From UBA1822 sp963615055 (GTDB taxonomy: Bacteria; Bacillota; Negativicutes; Veillonellales; Dialisteraceae): 64,000 bases of DNA. Below are positions 1-8,545 of the stretch, in pieces. A program made the position numbers and the translations under genes. Location: contig CAVEFO010000002.1 of assembly GCA_963615055.1 (NCBI GenBank), positions 1-64,000 of the forward strand. The letters run 5' to 3'. Every line of letters starts with the position of its first letter. Position 1 is the stretch's first letter. The notes beneath the pieces are model-generated. The model was not told the DNA's origin. It saw only the letters and a program-made list of their open reading frames with translations, and did not search any database.

Positions 1-1
1 C

Positions 2-52
2 GCCCTCATCCGCACCGTCCGCGGCGTCGGATATCGGATGGGGGAAAAATGA
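2..52 (+). CDS. Response regulator, OmpR/PhoB type, C-terminal end only (partial)
   Basis: The first bases read in frame as ...ALIRTVRGVGYRMGEK followed by TGA at 50-52. The RTVRGVGYR stretch is the typical end of the winged-helix DNA-binding domain of OmpR/PhoB response regulators, where the wing and last strand contact DNA. The rest of the gene lies before the window. It sits about 300 bases upstream of a PhoR-like sensor kinase on the same strand, so it is most likely that kinase's partner. The family call rests on this short motif and the neighbour. Confidence 0.75.
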   Translation, partial: ALIRTVRGVGYRMGEK

Positions 53-350
53 GAGAGCTGAGGGGCCTGGGTTTGTTGTTTTTTCGCTTTTTAGGCATTT
101 GTGGGGAAAGCTGAGTGCTGATAGGGAAGAGGGGCCTGTCTTTGTTCGTTTTTGATTTTTGAGGCAATGGCAAAGAAAGGCGATTTCCTTCTATCAGCAG
201 AAAAAATTTCTATAGTAAATGCCGCCCAAAGGAAATAACCTCCTAAGTCCGGCCCCTCATCTCTCACAGCAGAAAAATTTTCACATCAAATGCCGCCCAA
301 GGGGAAAAGCCCCTCGGCGTGGCCCCTCATTTTCACAAAGGAGTCCTTCA
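53..350. repeat. Gene-free spacer made of dispersed 'CCCCTCAT...ATCAGCA' repeat units
   Basis: No gene is seen between the response regulator and the kinase. The spacer holds at least two degenerate copies (about 187-235 and 250-300) of an intergenic element. Its recurring pieces are a CCCCTCATCTCT-like box, a TCAGCAGAAA box, a TTTCA(C/T)A(T/C)CAAATGCCG box and a purine run. The same pieces recur at 2570-2857, 4000-4075 and 8385-8520. The kinase ribosome-binding site AAAGGAG (337-343) lies at the end of this array. Confidence 0.6.
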
Positions 351-2258
351 TTGCGCGTTCAAATTCATCGCAGTTTCTTTCTCGTCGGGATTGCCTCCGT
401 CGTGCTCACGTTTTTCCTCTCCGGCATTCTTTACTACCAGGGGATGCAGGAGCGTGCCATTCATGAGATCGCACATTTGGCCGAAGTCGCATCCGATGGG
501 ATGACGGGAAACCGGGCGAGTGATTTGGCATTTCTGGAAAAAATTCGCGAAAAGAGCGTCCGGCCCATGCGGATTTCTTGGGTGACGGCTGCCGGGACGC
601 CCATTCTGGAAACGAAGGACGTGAAGACGGTCGATTACGTCGATGCGAAGGAAATGAAAGAAGCGCGCACGGCGGGCGTCGGGCAGGCTACGCGGAAAAA
701 TGAAGACGGGCAGCCCGTTTTCTATGCGGCCAAGGCTCTTCCGGACGGGAGCATTTTGCGCCTATCCGTGCCGCGCACCGCACCGACCGGCATTTTTACG
801 CCGCTCATTCCGGAAATATTTCTCTTTTTCATTGCCATCGGCGTCGCTTGCTACATTGTCGCCGAAAAATCGACCGATGCCGTCTTGCGGCCGCTCCGCC
901 GTGTGGAAGACCTCATTTCCGACATCATGGCGGGAGCGCCCGAACGCGAAATGCCGGGCGGCTACAAAGAATTGCGCCCGCTTGTCGATAAAGTCCGCGA
1001 ACAAAAAGAAGTCATTCAAAATTACACGGAGGACCTCGAAGAAGAACGAAACACCATCCGCACTGTCGTGAATACGATCACCGACGGCATTTTACTCTTG
1101 AATGAAGATAAAGAAATCATCGACTCCAATCCGATGGCGCAGCACATTTTCGGCTACACCGATCCGATTCTCTATCGCAAAATAGCCGGGCTCTATCACG
1201 ACGAAGATTGGCTCCGCGCCGTCGAGCTCGCTTACGAAAAGGGTGGCCGCCAATGCTACACGATGAATATCGCGGAGAAACCGTACCGCGTTTCTTTCGT
1301 TTCCATCGATCTGTCCGATGACGAGACGGGGCTTTTAATCGTGCTCCACGACATGAGTCTCACCTACGCCGCCGAAAAAATGCGCCGCGAATTTTCCGCG
1401 AATGTTTCCCACGAGCTCAAGACGCCGCTCACATCCATCAGCGGCTTTGCCGAAATGATTGCGGGCGGCCTCGTCGCGAGTGAAGCGGATGCGAAAATGT
1501 TTGCCGGGCGCATTTTGGATGAATCACATCGGATGCTTGGCCTTATCGAGACCATCATGCACCTCTCGCGCGTGGAAGAAAGCCAGACGACCATCACGTG
1601 GAAACCGGTCGACATGAAGGCGGCCGCCGAATACACAGCAGGTATCATTTCGCCGCAAGCCGCCGCGAAAAATGTGACTGTCCGCGTCGATGCCGAGCCT
1701 GTTTTTGTGTACGGGAACCAAGCGCTGCTCTACGAACTCGTCATGAACTGCATTGATAATGCCGTGAAATACAACAAAGAAGGCGGCGAAGTCCTCGTGT
1801 CCGTCCATGCCGACGGCGACGACCGCATTCGTCTCACCGTCGACGACACCGGTATCGGGATTCCGAAAGACAAACAAGAGCGCGTCTTTGAACGTTTCTA
1901 TCGCGTGGATGAAAGCCGCAACAAAGCGACCGGCGGCAGCGGCTTGGGTCTCGCCATCTGCAAACACATCGCGACCCAGCACCACGGCACGATTGAGATC
2001 GAAAGCACCGAAGGAGAAGGCACGCGGATTTTGGTGACGCTTCCGCGTATGAGCGAAGAAGAACTCGCCAAAGAAGCTGCCGCGACGACGACAGCCCAGC
2101 TCGAAGCGACCCGCGCCGAACGCGGCGAATTCGATGAGGAAGAGGAAATCGAGGAAAACGAGATGGCTATTGAGAAAAAGCAGAAGGACAAGAAGGAGAA
2201 GAAAAAAGAGAAAAAACGGGAGAAGGACAAGGATAAGGATAAAAAGAAGAAGAAATGA
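351..2258 (+). CDS. PhoR/ResE-like membrane sensor histidine kinase with Lys-rich C-terminal tail
   Basis: Inner-membrane sensor of a two-component system. It should autophosphorylate on His and pass the phosphate to the response regulator encoded just upstream. Start chosen at TTG 351: AAAGGAG lies 7 bases before it and an amphipathic/TM start (RVQIHRSFFLVGIASVV) follows; upstream in-frame codons fall in repeat DNA. Visible parts of the 635 residues: TM1 about 8-30, extracytoplasmic region to about 150, TM2 about 151-175, a HAMP-like linker, a PAS-like domain (TITDGILLLNEDKEIID), HisKA with NVSHELKTP (His354), N-box NCIDNAVKYN, G1 DDTGIGIP, F-box and G2 GGSGLGLAI. Odd: the last 35 or so residues are an acidic stretch followed by an almost pure Lys/Glu/Asp tail. 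The stimulus is unknown. Confidence 0.93.
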   Translation: MRVQIHRSFFLVGIASVVLTFFLSGILYYQGMQERAIHEIAHLAEVASDGMTGNRASDLAFLEKIREKSVRPMRISWVTAAGTPILETKDVKTVDYVDAKEMKEARTAGVGQATRKNEDGQPVFYAAKALPDGSILRLSVPRTAPTGIFTPLIPEIFLFFIAIGVACYIVAEKSTDAVLRPLRRVEDLISDIMAGAPEREMPGGYKELRPLVDKVREQKEVIQNYTEDLEEERNTIRTVVNTITDGILLLNEDKEIIDSNPMAQHIFGYTDPILYRKIAGLYHDEDWLRAVELAYEKGGRQCYTMNIAEKPYRVSFVSIDLSDDETGLLIVLHDMSLTYAAEKMRREFSANVSHELKTPLTSISGFAEMIAGGLVASEADAKMFAGRILDESHRMLGLIETIMHLSRVEESQTTITWKPVDMKAAAEYTAGIISPQAAAKNVTVRVDAEPVFVYGNQALLYELVMNCIDNAVKYNKEGGEVLVSVHADGDDRIRLTVDDTGIGIPKDKQERVFERFYRVDESRNKATGGSGLGLAICKHIATQHHGTIEIESTEGEGTRILVTLPRMSEEELAKEAAATTTAQLEATRAERGEFDEEEEIEENEMAIEKKQKDKKEKKKEKKREKDKDKDKKKKK

Positions 2259-2377
2259 AAAATGGGGAGCGGGGCCTTCGGATTGCTTAGCTTTAGCGGC
2301 GTTTGTGCCAAAAACGTTTGCAAGATAGAGATGAGGAGCCGGGCTTTGCCCTTGCTTCGCTTCGAGCGGCAGATGCA

Positions 2378-2413
2378 AGATAGTGAGCAGTGAGCAATTA
2401 GCAGTGAGCAGTG
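2378..2413. repeat. Heptamer repeat run, GTGAGCA/TTAGCAG type
   Basis: The spacer after the kinase contains GTGAGCAGTGAGCAATTAGC and continues with another GTGAGCAGTG, a degenerate tandem run with 7-base period. The same family reappears at 47966-48004, 48062-48096, 51389-51424, 55122-55150 and 58268-58285, always outside genes. Function unknown. Confidence 0.7.
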
Positions 2414-2476
2414 CAGGTATCGCTTCGCGATGATTTTTATAGGGCGCCTTGCGGCGCGGAGTTTCATAGAGAAAGT

Positions 2477-2510
2477 AAAAAGCAGACGACTTGACGGTTG
2501 TCTGCTTTTT
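2477..2510 (+). terminator. Rho-independent terminator after the kinase gene
   Basis: Perfect 11-bp stem: AAAAAGCAGAC (2477-2487) pairs with GTCTGCTTTTT (2500-2510) around a 12-base loop. The stem ends in a U run, so it should work in both directions. It lies about 220 bases after the kinase stop codon. Confidence 0.85.
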
Positions 2511-2569
2511 GGGTTGGCCATTTTATTCATTTATTTTTTAGGAGATTTGGCTCTAGTGCATCAGAAGTA

Positions 2570-2865
2570 AAGAAGCAACAAGGTCTGCCCCTCACCCCTA
2601 TCAGCACGCGGCTTTCATCGCAAATGCCGGAAAGGCAAAGAAGCAGCAAGGTCTGCCCCTCATCCCTATCAGCACTTGGTTTTCATCACAAATGCCGGAA
2701 AGACAAAGAAGCAGCAAGGTATGCCCCTCATTCCTATCAGCACTCGACTTTCATCGCAAATGCCGGAAAGGAAAAGAAGCAGCAAGGTCTGCCCCTCCTC
2801 CCTATCAGCACTTGGTTTTCATCACAAATGCCGAAAAGGCAGAGAAGCAGCAAGGTCATGCCACT
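2570..2865. repeat. 68-bp tandem repeat, four full units
   Basis: The pentamers GTCTG/GTATG/GTCAT occur at 2583, 2651, 2719, 2787 and 2855, an exact spacing of 68 bases. Each unit reads roughly: AAGAAGCAGCAAGG, a CTGCCCCTCAT(C/T)CCTATC box, AGCAC, TTTTCATC(A/G)CAAATGCCG, GAAAGG. Units differ by a few substitutions. Apparent ORFs through the array are by-products of the 68-base period: no ribosome-binding site, and each unit shifts frame. Related single copies occur at 187-300, 4000-4075 and 8385-8520. Confidence 0.85.
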
Positions 2866-2919
2866 GATTTTTCAAAGTATAATCTAAAATCGGTATGGTG
2901 GCAATAGGTTCAGGTCCCA

Positions 2920-2947
2920 TTGCTTTTTTTCTGTTTTTGGGTATAAT
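2920..2947 (+). promoter_or_regulatory. Promoter of the double-HTH regulator gene
   Basis: TTGCTT (2920-2925), 16-base spacer, TATAAT (2942-2947). It lies 54 bases before the chosen start codon and is well placed for the TetR/efflux operon. Confidence 0.65.
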
Positions 2948-3001
2948 ACAACTATTGAAACGATTGGAATGAATGATTTTTTTGTTTCATCAGGAGTATG
3001 G

Positions 3002-3787
3002 ATGGATTTGGAGAAGAGTAGCAAGAAGGGCAAAATCGTAGAAGCGGCGCGAGAGATGTTTCGCGAGAGGGGATTTTCGGACGTCTCTCTTCGGGCCATC
3101 GCGCGGGCGGCCGGGGTGTCGGCTTCGGCGATTTCGTATTATTTCGGAAGCAAAGAGGAGCTGTATCACGCGCTGTTTCCGGATGGGACGGCAGCGGCGA
3201 CGGATAGCCGGGGCGATATCTTGCGGGCGGCGCAGCGGCTGTTTGCCGAGTCGGGCTATGCAAAGGTGTCGATTCGCGACATTGCGGAGGAGGCCGGGGT
3301 CTCATCGTCGGCGATTTCGTATCATTTCGGCGGCAAGGCGGCGCTGTATCGCGTGGTACTCGAAGAGGGCACGAGTCTCATTTCGGAATTCATGGAGCGC
3401 GTACAGGAAGGAAACCCCGCGCCGGATGCCATTCTGCGTTTGTATGGAGATTTCCTGATGCGTTGCGGCGAGGAAAATCCGGAGGTCATGCGCCTCATCT
3501 TTCGCGAATTGATGGAAGGTTCGGACGTTTTCAGTTCGTTCGTCCGCGAGCGATTGAAGCAAATGATCGATGTGCAGCGAAAAGCATTCTCGGAAGGACA
3601 GGAAACGGGTATGTATCGCTCGGACGCACGCGCGGAGATTGTCTCGATGGCGTGGGCGGGGATGGTGCTCTTTTATCATCTCGCGCACGGAATCATGGCG
3701 GATCTGGCCGAAGGCGGCGAGCCGACACCGAAGGAATATATGGACGCTGTGTGGGGGATTTTGGAGAGGGGCATCGGGCGCGTGTAA
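3002..3787 (+). CDS. TetR/AcrR-family regulator with two tandem HTH domains
   Basis: Probable repressor of the efflux genes that follow. The 261-residue protein carries two complete TetR_N DNA-binding domains in series: about residues 9-58 (KIVEAAREMF...GVSASAISYYFGSKEELY) and 69-118 (DILRAAQRLF...GVSSSAISYHFGGKAALY). A single C-terminal ligand/dimer domain with the usual alternating hydrophobic helices follows. Normal TetR proteins are about 190-220 residues with one HTH. The duplication is also visible in DNA (around 3109-3165 against 3292-3348, offset 183 bases, i.e. 61 codons). Start chosen at ATG 3002 with AGGAG at 2992-2996; an upstream in-frame ATG at 2969 has no such site. The target is inferred from position. 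Confidence 0.9.
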   Translation: MDLEKSSKKGKIVEAAREMFRERGFSDVSLRAIARAAGVSASAISYYFGSKEELYHALFPDGTAAATDSRGDILRAAQRLFAESGYAKVSIRDIAEEAGVSSSAISYHFGGKAALYRVVLEEGTSLISEFMERVQEGNPAPDAILRLYGDFLMRCGEENPEVMRLIFRELMEGSDVFSSFVRERLKQMIDVQRKAFSEGQETGMYRSDARAEIVSMAWAGMVLFYHLAHGIMADLAEGGEPTPKEYMDAVWGILERGIGRV

Positions 3788-4104
3788 TTCCGTTATCCGC
3801 AGACCGTTGACCGTTTACCGTAGACCGTAGACCGTAGACCGTTGACCGTCTCTCACTTTCACCGAAGCACGATATATTCACACACAATCAATATTTATTT
3901 TGGAGTCGGACGTTTTGATCTCTATAAAACTCCCAAAACTAACAGCTGACAGCTGACGGCTAATCCCTATCTTGCGCCTGACACCTAAAGCTGAGCACGT
4001 CTCATCTCTCATCCCCATCTTGCAAAAGTTTTTAGCGCCAATGCCACGCAAGCGAGGAACATCCCAAGCCACGCTTCTTTCATTTTTCACAAAGGAGAAA
4101 CAGA
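3788..4104. repeat. Gene-free spacer: ACCGTAG heptamers, ACAGCTGAC repeats, dispersed element
   Basis: No gene seen. At about 3790-3850 there is a run of ACCGTTG/ACCGTAG/ACCGTTT heptamers, including three consecutive GACCGTA units. At about 3938-3965 an ACAGCTGACAGCTGACGG run follows. At about 4000-4075 a degenerate copy of the CTCATC...AATGCC element leads into TTTTTCACAAAGGAG, which supplies the ribosome-binding site of the next gene. The piece around 3970-4000 also resembles 12963-12998. Confidence 0.65.
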
Positions 4105-5172
4105 ATGGAAAAGAAATATATTTCGGCGTTTCTTATCGTATCTCTCGCGGTTTCTTGTATGGCCGGCTGCGGCGGGAAGAAACAGGCGCAGGAGACGGCG
4201 GCGCCTTTGGTGAAGACGATGGTGGCGTTTGCGGATACGGCCGGGGAGAAACGGACGTTTTCCGGGACGGTGCACGGGCATTTTGAGTCGGCTTTGGCGT
4301 TTCAGGTCGGCGGGCGAATCATGCATCGGTATGTGCAATCCGGCGACCGGGTGACGGCGGGGCAGGCGCTTTTCGAGGTGGATTCAAAGGATGCGACGGA
4401 GCAGAAGGCAGCGGCGGAGGCGGCTGTCGTCTCGGCGCGGGCGCAGTTTGATTTGGCGTCGTCGACGCTGCGGCGCTACAAGGGACTCCATGACGCGGAT
4501 GCCATTTCGGATTTGGCGATGGAGCAGGTGCAAAATTCGTACGATTTGGCGGCGGCGCAGCTCGATCAGGCGCAGGCGGCGGCGGCGCGCGCGGAGAATA
4601 ATTTGTCGAATACGATTCTTGTCGCGGATCGGGACGGGATCATCGGGCAGACGCTCTATGAGGTCGGGCAGGTGATCGCGGCGGGGACGCCGGTGACGTA
4701 TCTCGTGGATGATTCGCAGATGGAGGTGCGGATTTCCCTGACGGAGAAACAGTACGGGACGTACAGCGTCGGGATGCCGTGTACGGTGACGTTCTGGGCG
4801 CTGCCGGGCGTTTCCGTTTCCGGCATTTTGAGCGAAAAAGCGGCGTCTCCAAATACGTCGACGGGGACGTATGACGCGAAAATCACGCTGACGGACGCGC
4901 CGAAATTGTCCGTCGGGATGACGGCGGAGGTGACGTTTGCGGAAACGGGCGCCGGAAAGGAAACGCTCTACATTCCGCTCACGGCCATCGCGGGGACGGA
5001 GAAGGAGCCGTCCGTCTGGGTCGTGAAGGACGGAAAGGTCACGCTCGTGCCGGTGAAAACAGGTGCATACGGCGCCGATACGGTGGAGATCACGTCGGGC
5101 GTCAAAAAAGGGGATCGCATCGTGACGGCCGGCGGGCAGAAGCTGCATGAAGGCGAAGAGGTACGGATATGA
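4105..5172 (+). CDS. RND efflux periplasmic adaptor lipoprotein (AcrA/MexA family)
   Basis: Membrane fusion protein that should link the inner-membrane RND pump to an outer-membrane channel. The 355 residues begin with a lipoprotein signal (AFLIVSLAVSCMAGC). A barrel-sandwich/lipoyl half-motif (ALAFQVGGRIMHRYVQSGDRV) follows, then an Ala/Gln-rich coiled-coil hairpin about 95-165, the second lipoyl half, a beta-barrel domain and a membrane-proximal end (VKKGDRIVTAGGQKLHEGEEV). AAAGGAG precedes the start. Its stop codon overlaps the pump start (ATGA), so the two are translationally coupled. Substrates are unknown. Confidence 0.93.
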   Translation: MEKKYISAFLIVSLAVSCMAGCGGKKQAQETAAPLVKTMVAFADTAGEKRTFSGTVHGHFESALAFQVGGRIMHRYVQSGDRVTAGQALFEVDSKDATEQKAAAEAAVVSARAQFDLASSTLRRYKGLHDADAISDLAMEQVQNSYDLAAAQLDQAQAAAARAENNLSNTILVADRDGIIGQTLYEVGQVIAAGTPVTYLVDDSQMEVRISLTEKQYGTYSVGMPCTVTFWALPGVSVSGILSEKAASPNTSTGTYDAKITLTDAPKLSVGMTAEVTFAETGAGKETLYIPLTAIAGTEKEPSVWVVKDGKVTLVPVKTGAYGADTVEITSGVKKGDRIVTAGGQKLHEGEEVRI

Positions 5173-8100
5173 AAGGGCTGAATATGGCGGAATGGGCGAT
5201 TCGGCACAAGTCAATCGTCTATTTCTTCATCATTTCCATCATCATCGGCGGGATGTGGTCGTATTTCCGGCTGGGGCGCAGCGAGGATCCGAGCTTTACG
5301 ATCCGGCAGGCGGTGGTGACGGCGGCGTGGCCGGGCGCGTCTGCGGAGGAAATCACGCGGCAGGTGACCGATCCGCTGGAGAAAAAATTACAGGATACGA
5401 AGGGGCTCGATTACCTTCGGAGCGTGACGCACGACGGCAAGACGGTGATTTATGTCCATTTGAAGGACGAGGTGCCGACGGCGGAGGTGCAGACGCGCTG
5501 GCATGAGGTCCGCAATATGGTCTCCGATGTGTGGAGCTCGCTGCCCGCCGGCGTGTACGGGCCGTATATCAATGACCGTTTCGATGATGTGTACGGATCG
5601 ATTTACGCGCTGACGGGTGACGGTTTCTCCTATGAAGAGAAACGGAAATATGCCGAGAAGATGCGGCAGAAACTGCTCGCCGTGGACGATGTGCAAAAAA
5701 TTGAACTCTTGGGTGTGCAGCAGCAGACGATGTACATCGAGATGGATCAAAATAAGCTCGCATCTTTCGGTATGAGTCCGTCGCAAGTCTTCCAGCTGGT
5801 GCAGCAGCAGGGCATGATGATGCCGTCCGGCACGATTCACACGGATACGAGAAATGTCGCGCTTCGCGTGGAAGGTCTCATCGGCACGAAGGAAGCGCTT
5901 GAAAATCTGCCGATTCATGTCGGCGAGCGTTCGTTCCGTCTGGGCGACGTCGCACGTGTGACGCAGAGCTATGAAGAGCCGGAGACGGCGCTCATGTATT
6001 TCAATGGGAAACCGGCCGTCGGGGTCGCGATTTCCATGACGCCGGGCGGCGACAATCTGAAACTCGGCGAAAATCTCGAAAAAGCGGTGGCGGAAATTCG
6101 CGCCGATTTCCCTGTGGGGCTCGATGTCGACCTTGTCGCTGATCAGCCGAGCGTCGTGAATGATTCGATTGCCGAATTTACACAGGCTCTTTTGGAGGCG
6201 CTCGTCATTGTCATGGCCGTCTCTCTCCTCTCTTTGGGACTTCGGAGCGGCTTCGTGCTGGCGCTTTGCGTCCCCGTCGTCATTTGTGCGTCGTTTCTTT
6301 TCATGAAATGGAAGGGCATCGATCTTCACGTCGTGTCGCTGGGTGCGCTTATCGTCTCACTGGGTCTTCTCGTCGATGACGCGATCATCGTCATCGAGAT
6401 GATGCAGGTGAAACTGGAGCACGGCGCCGAACGGATGGAAGCGGCGGAAAGTGCGTACAAAGCTTGCGCCATGCCGATGCTTGCCGGGACGCTCATCACG
6501 GCGGCCGGCTTCATTCCCGTCGGGCTGGCCGATGGGACGACCGCCGAGTACACGAATGCCCTTTTCTGGGTCATCCTCTCGACGCTTGTCATTTCCTGGC
6601 TCGCCTCTATTTTTGTTTCCCCCGTCTTGGGCTACAAATTGATTCGGGTGGATGAGCATCCGTCGGAATGGAAACATCGGCTCCACGAAGTTTCCTACGC
6701 CTTTTTCTACAAAGCGATTCGCAAGGCCGTGCATTTCCGGAAATCCATGATCATCGGCACGGCGGCGCTCTTTGTGGCGTCCTTGGCGACGTTTCCTCTC
6801 ATCAAGCAGGAATTTTTCCCCGCCTCCGTCCGCCCCGAGCTGATTTTGGACGTCAATCTTCCGCAGGCGACCGGCATCCAAGACACGAAACGCGTCATGG
6901 CCGGTATCGCCGATACGCTCTACGGTGACGATCGCGTGTCTTCCTTCTCGACGTACATCGGCGATTCCGCGCCGCGTTTCATTCTGCTTTTCACGCCGTT
7001 GCCGCCGGAAGACGGGCACGGGCAGATGATCATCGTCGCTAAAGATACGGACGCTCGAAACGAATTGCATGATGAAATTTTGCAAACGATTTCCGATCAA
7101 TATCCGGAAGCGCGCGCGCATATCCGATACATCACGACCGGGCCGCCCGCCGAATATCCGATCATGCTCCGTCTTCGCGGGCCGGACATGGCGGAAACGA
7201 TACGTCTCGGAAACGAAATGCTCGCGATGGCAAAGACGCATCCCGACGTCACAAATGCGAGTCTCGATTGGCCGGAAACGGCGCCCGTCGTGCGGCTTCG
7301 CTTCGATCAGGACAAACTCCGTACGCTCGGCGCCGACAATTATTCGATTGCGCAGGATTTGTACGTGAAACTTTCCGGCTACAAAGTCTCCGAATCCTAT
7401 CAGGGCGACCAGCTCGTCCCGATCAAATTCCGTCTCGAAGGCGACAATGTGGTGCGTTTGGCGAATTTGGCCTCGATTCCTGTCCACGTCGGCAGCGGGA
7501 AATATGTTCCGCTCGGCGAATTTGCCGATATTTCCTATGAAAATGAAATTTCTACCATCTGGAGACGGGACGCGGCGCCCTGCATCACGCTTCGGGCGGA
7601 AGCGGCGGGTGATGCGAAATCCGACAGCGTCGCCAAAGAACTCCTCTCGAAGACACTCGCCGATTTTGCCAAGAATCTTCCGACCGGCTATACGCTGGAG
7701 GCGAGCGGCAGTCTGGAAGACAGCCAAAAATCCGTGACGAATATTCTGGCGCCCGTGCCGATTATGGTCTTCGTGATTTTGATGATTTTGATTTTTGAAT
7801 TGAAAGACATCAAGCTCATGGTCATCGCGGCTATTTCCGGACCTCTGGGCGTAATCGGATGTTTCCTGACACTTGCGGTGACGGGAGAGGCCATGGGCTT
7901 CGTCGCCATTGTCGGGATGCTCGCCATCATGGGCATGGTCATCCGAAACAGCATCATTTTGCTCGATCAGATTCGCCAGCATTTGGAAGAAGGCATGAGC
8001 CCGTACAAAGCCATCATCGACTCGGCGGTACTTCGTTTCCGTCCCATCATGCTGACGAGCTTTGCCGAAGTCCTCGGCATGATTCCGCTCCTTCCGAATC

Positions 8101-8240
8101 CGTTCTGGAGCCCGATGAGCGCGGCCTTCATCGGCGGTCTCGTCCTCGCGACTCCCCTCGGCCTCCTCTTCGTCCCGGCGCTCTACGCGGCATGGTACCG
8201 CGTCGAGGAAACGGATGAGAAAGGGGCATGGGAGAAATAA
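5169..8240 (+). CDS. RND-family efflux transporter, inner-membrane permease
   Basis: Proton-driven pump, 1023 residues, the normal length for AcrB/MexB-type RND proteins. Visible: TM1 (SIVYFFIISIIIGGMWSYF), a large periplasmic porter loop, the central TM cluster with GLLVDDAIIVIEMM (paired Asp of the proton relay) and the second half repeat with FVAIVGMLAIMGMVIRNSII. The start ATG overlaps the adaptor stop. No TolC-like channel gene is present in the window, so it must be encoded elsewhere. Sequence style (FRLGRSEDPSF, TAAWPGASAEEI) is closer to the divergent AcrB/HAE1-like pumps of Firmicutes and Bacteroidetes than to E. coli AcrB. The substrate could be a drug or an envelope lipid. Confidence 0.93.
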   Translation: MKGLNMAEWAIRHKSIVYFFIISIIIGGMWSYFRLGRSEDPSFTIRQAVVTAAWPGASAEEITRQVTDPLEKKLQDTKGLDYLRSVTHDGKTVIYVHLKDEVPTAEVQTRWHEVRNMVSDVWSSLPAGVYGPYINDRFDDVYGSIYALTGDGFSYEEKRKYAEKMRQKLLAVDDVQKIELLGVQQQTMYIEMDQNKLASFGMSPSQVFQLVQQQGMMMPSGTIHTDTRNVALRVEGLIGTKEALENLPIHVGERSFRLGDVARVTQSYEEPETALMYFNGKPAVGVAISMTPGGDNLKLGENLEKAVAEIRADFPVGLDVDLVADQPSVVNDSIAEFTQALLEALVIVMAVSLLSLGLRSGFVLALCVPVVICASFLFMKWKGIDLHVVSLGALIVSLGLLVDDAIIVIEMMQVKLEHGAERMEAAESAYKACAMPMLAGTLITAAGFIPVGLADGTTAEYTNALFWVILSTLVISWLASIFVSPVLGYKLIRVDEHPSEWKHRLHEVSYAFFYKAIRKAVHFRKSMIIGTAALFVASLATFPLIKQEFFPASVRPELILDVNLPQATGIQDTKRVMAGIADTLYGDDRVSSFSTYIGDSAPRFILLFTPLPPEDGHGQMIIVAKDTDARNELHDEILQTISDQYPEARAHIRYITTGPPAEYPIMLRLRGPDMAETIRLGNEMLAMAKTHPDVTNASLDWPETAPVVRLRFDQDKLRTLGADNYSIAQDLYVKLSGYKVSESYQGDQLVPIKFRLEGDNVVRLANLASIPVHVGSGKYVPLGEFADISYENEISTIWRRDAAPCITLRAEAAGDAKSDSVAKELLSKTLADFAKNLPTGYTLEASGSLEDSQKSVTNILAPVPIMVFVILMILIFELKDIKLMVIAAISGPLGVIGCFLTLAVTGEAMGFVAIVGMLAIMGMVIRNSIILLDQIRQHLEEGMSPYKAIIDSAVLRFRPIMLTSFAEVLGMIPLLPNPFWSPMSAAFIGGLVLATPLGLLFVPALYAAWYRVEETDEKGAWEK

Positions 8241-8280
8241 GCGTCTTCCGGTGTGGAGATTTTTATCCCGTAAAATAAAA

Positions 8281-8319
8281 AATAACGGCAGTCTTTTCGT
8301 GAGACTGCCGTTATTTTTT
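8281..8319 (+). terminator. Terminator after the RND operon
   Basis: 13-bp perfect stem AATAACGGCAGTC / GACTGCCGTTATT (8281-8293, 8303-8315) followed by a T run, 40 bases after the pump stop codon. The A-rich 5' flank makes it potentially bidirectional, which would also serve the convergent TetR gene. Confidence 0.9.
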
Positions 8320-8340
8320 GTGGAATTTTTGCATTGTAGA

Positions 8341-8545
8341 ATGTGGTGAGCTTTAGTCAACGTCAGAATTACAGAGACAAACGAAAGCTGAGCATGCTTT
8401 ATTTCTCATCTCTATCAGCAGAAAGCTTTCATCACAAATGCCGCAAAAGAAAAGAAGAGCCAAGCTGAGCTCTTCATTTCTATCAGCAGAAAGCGTTTTA
8501 TCATACATGCAGCCAAAAGCCTAAAACTTCATAGGCGATGCCCCT
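8341..8545. repeat. Two copies of the dispersed TCAGCAGAAAG element
   Basis: No gene. Two successive copies (about 8385-8455 and 8460-8520) share AAGCTGAGC, TTTCTCATCTCTATCAGCAG, AAAGC, TTTCATCACAAATGCCGC and an A-rich run. They are relatives of the 68-bp tandem unit at 2570-2865. Confidence 0.6.

Noticed and set aside
2570..2865. Possible CRISPR array
   Set aside because: The whole 68-bp unit is repeated with no variable spacers, and there are no cas genes. The 10-bp repeat at 44411-44498 fails for the same reason.
2498..2907. ORFs of 60-130 codons across the 68-bp tandem repeat
   Set aside because: Their periodic peptides simply follow the DNA repeat, which is not a multiple of 3; no ribosome-binding sites; related repeat copies elsewhere are non-coding.
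6357..8360. 667-codon minus-strand frame opposite the RND pump
   Set aside because: Composition (His/Arg/Asp-rich) is that of antisense translation of a GC-biased gene; the plus strand is an unmistakable RND pump.
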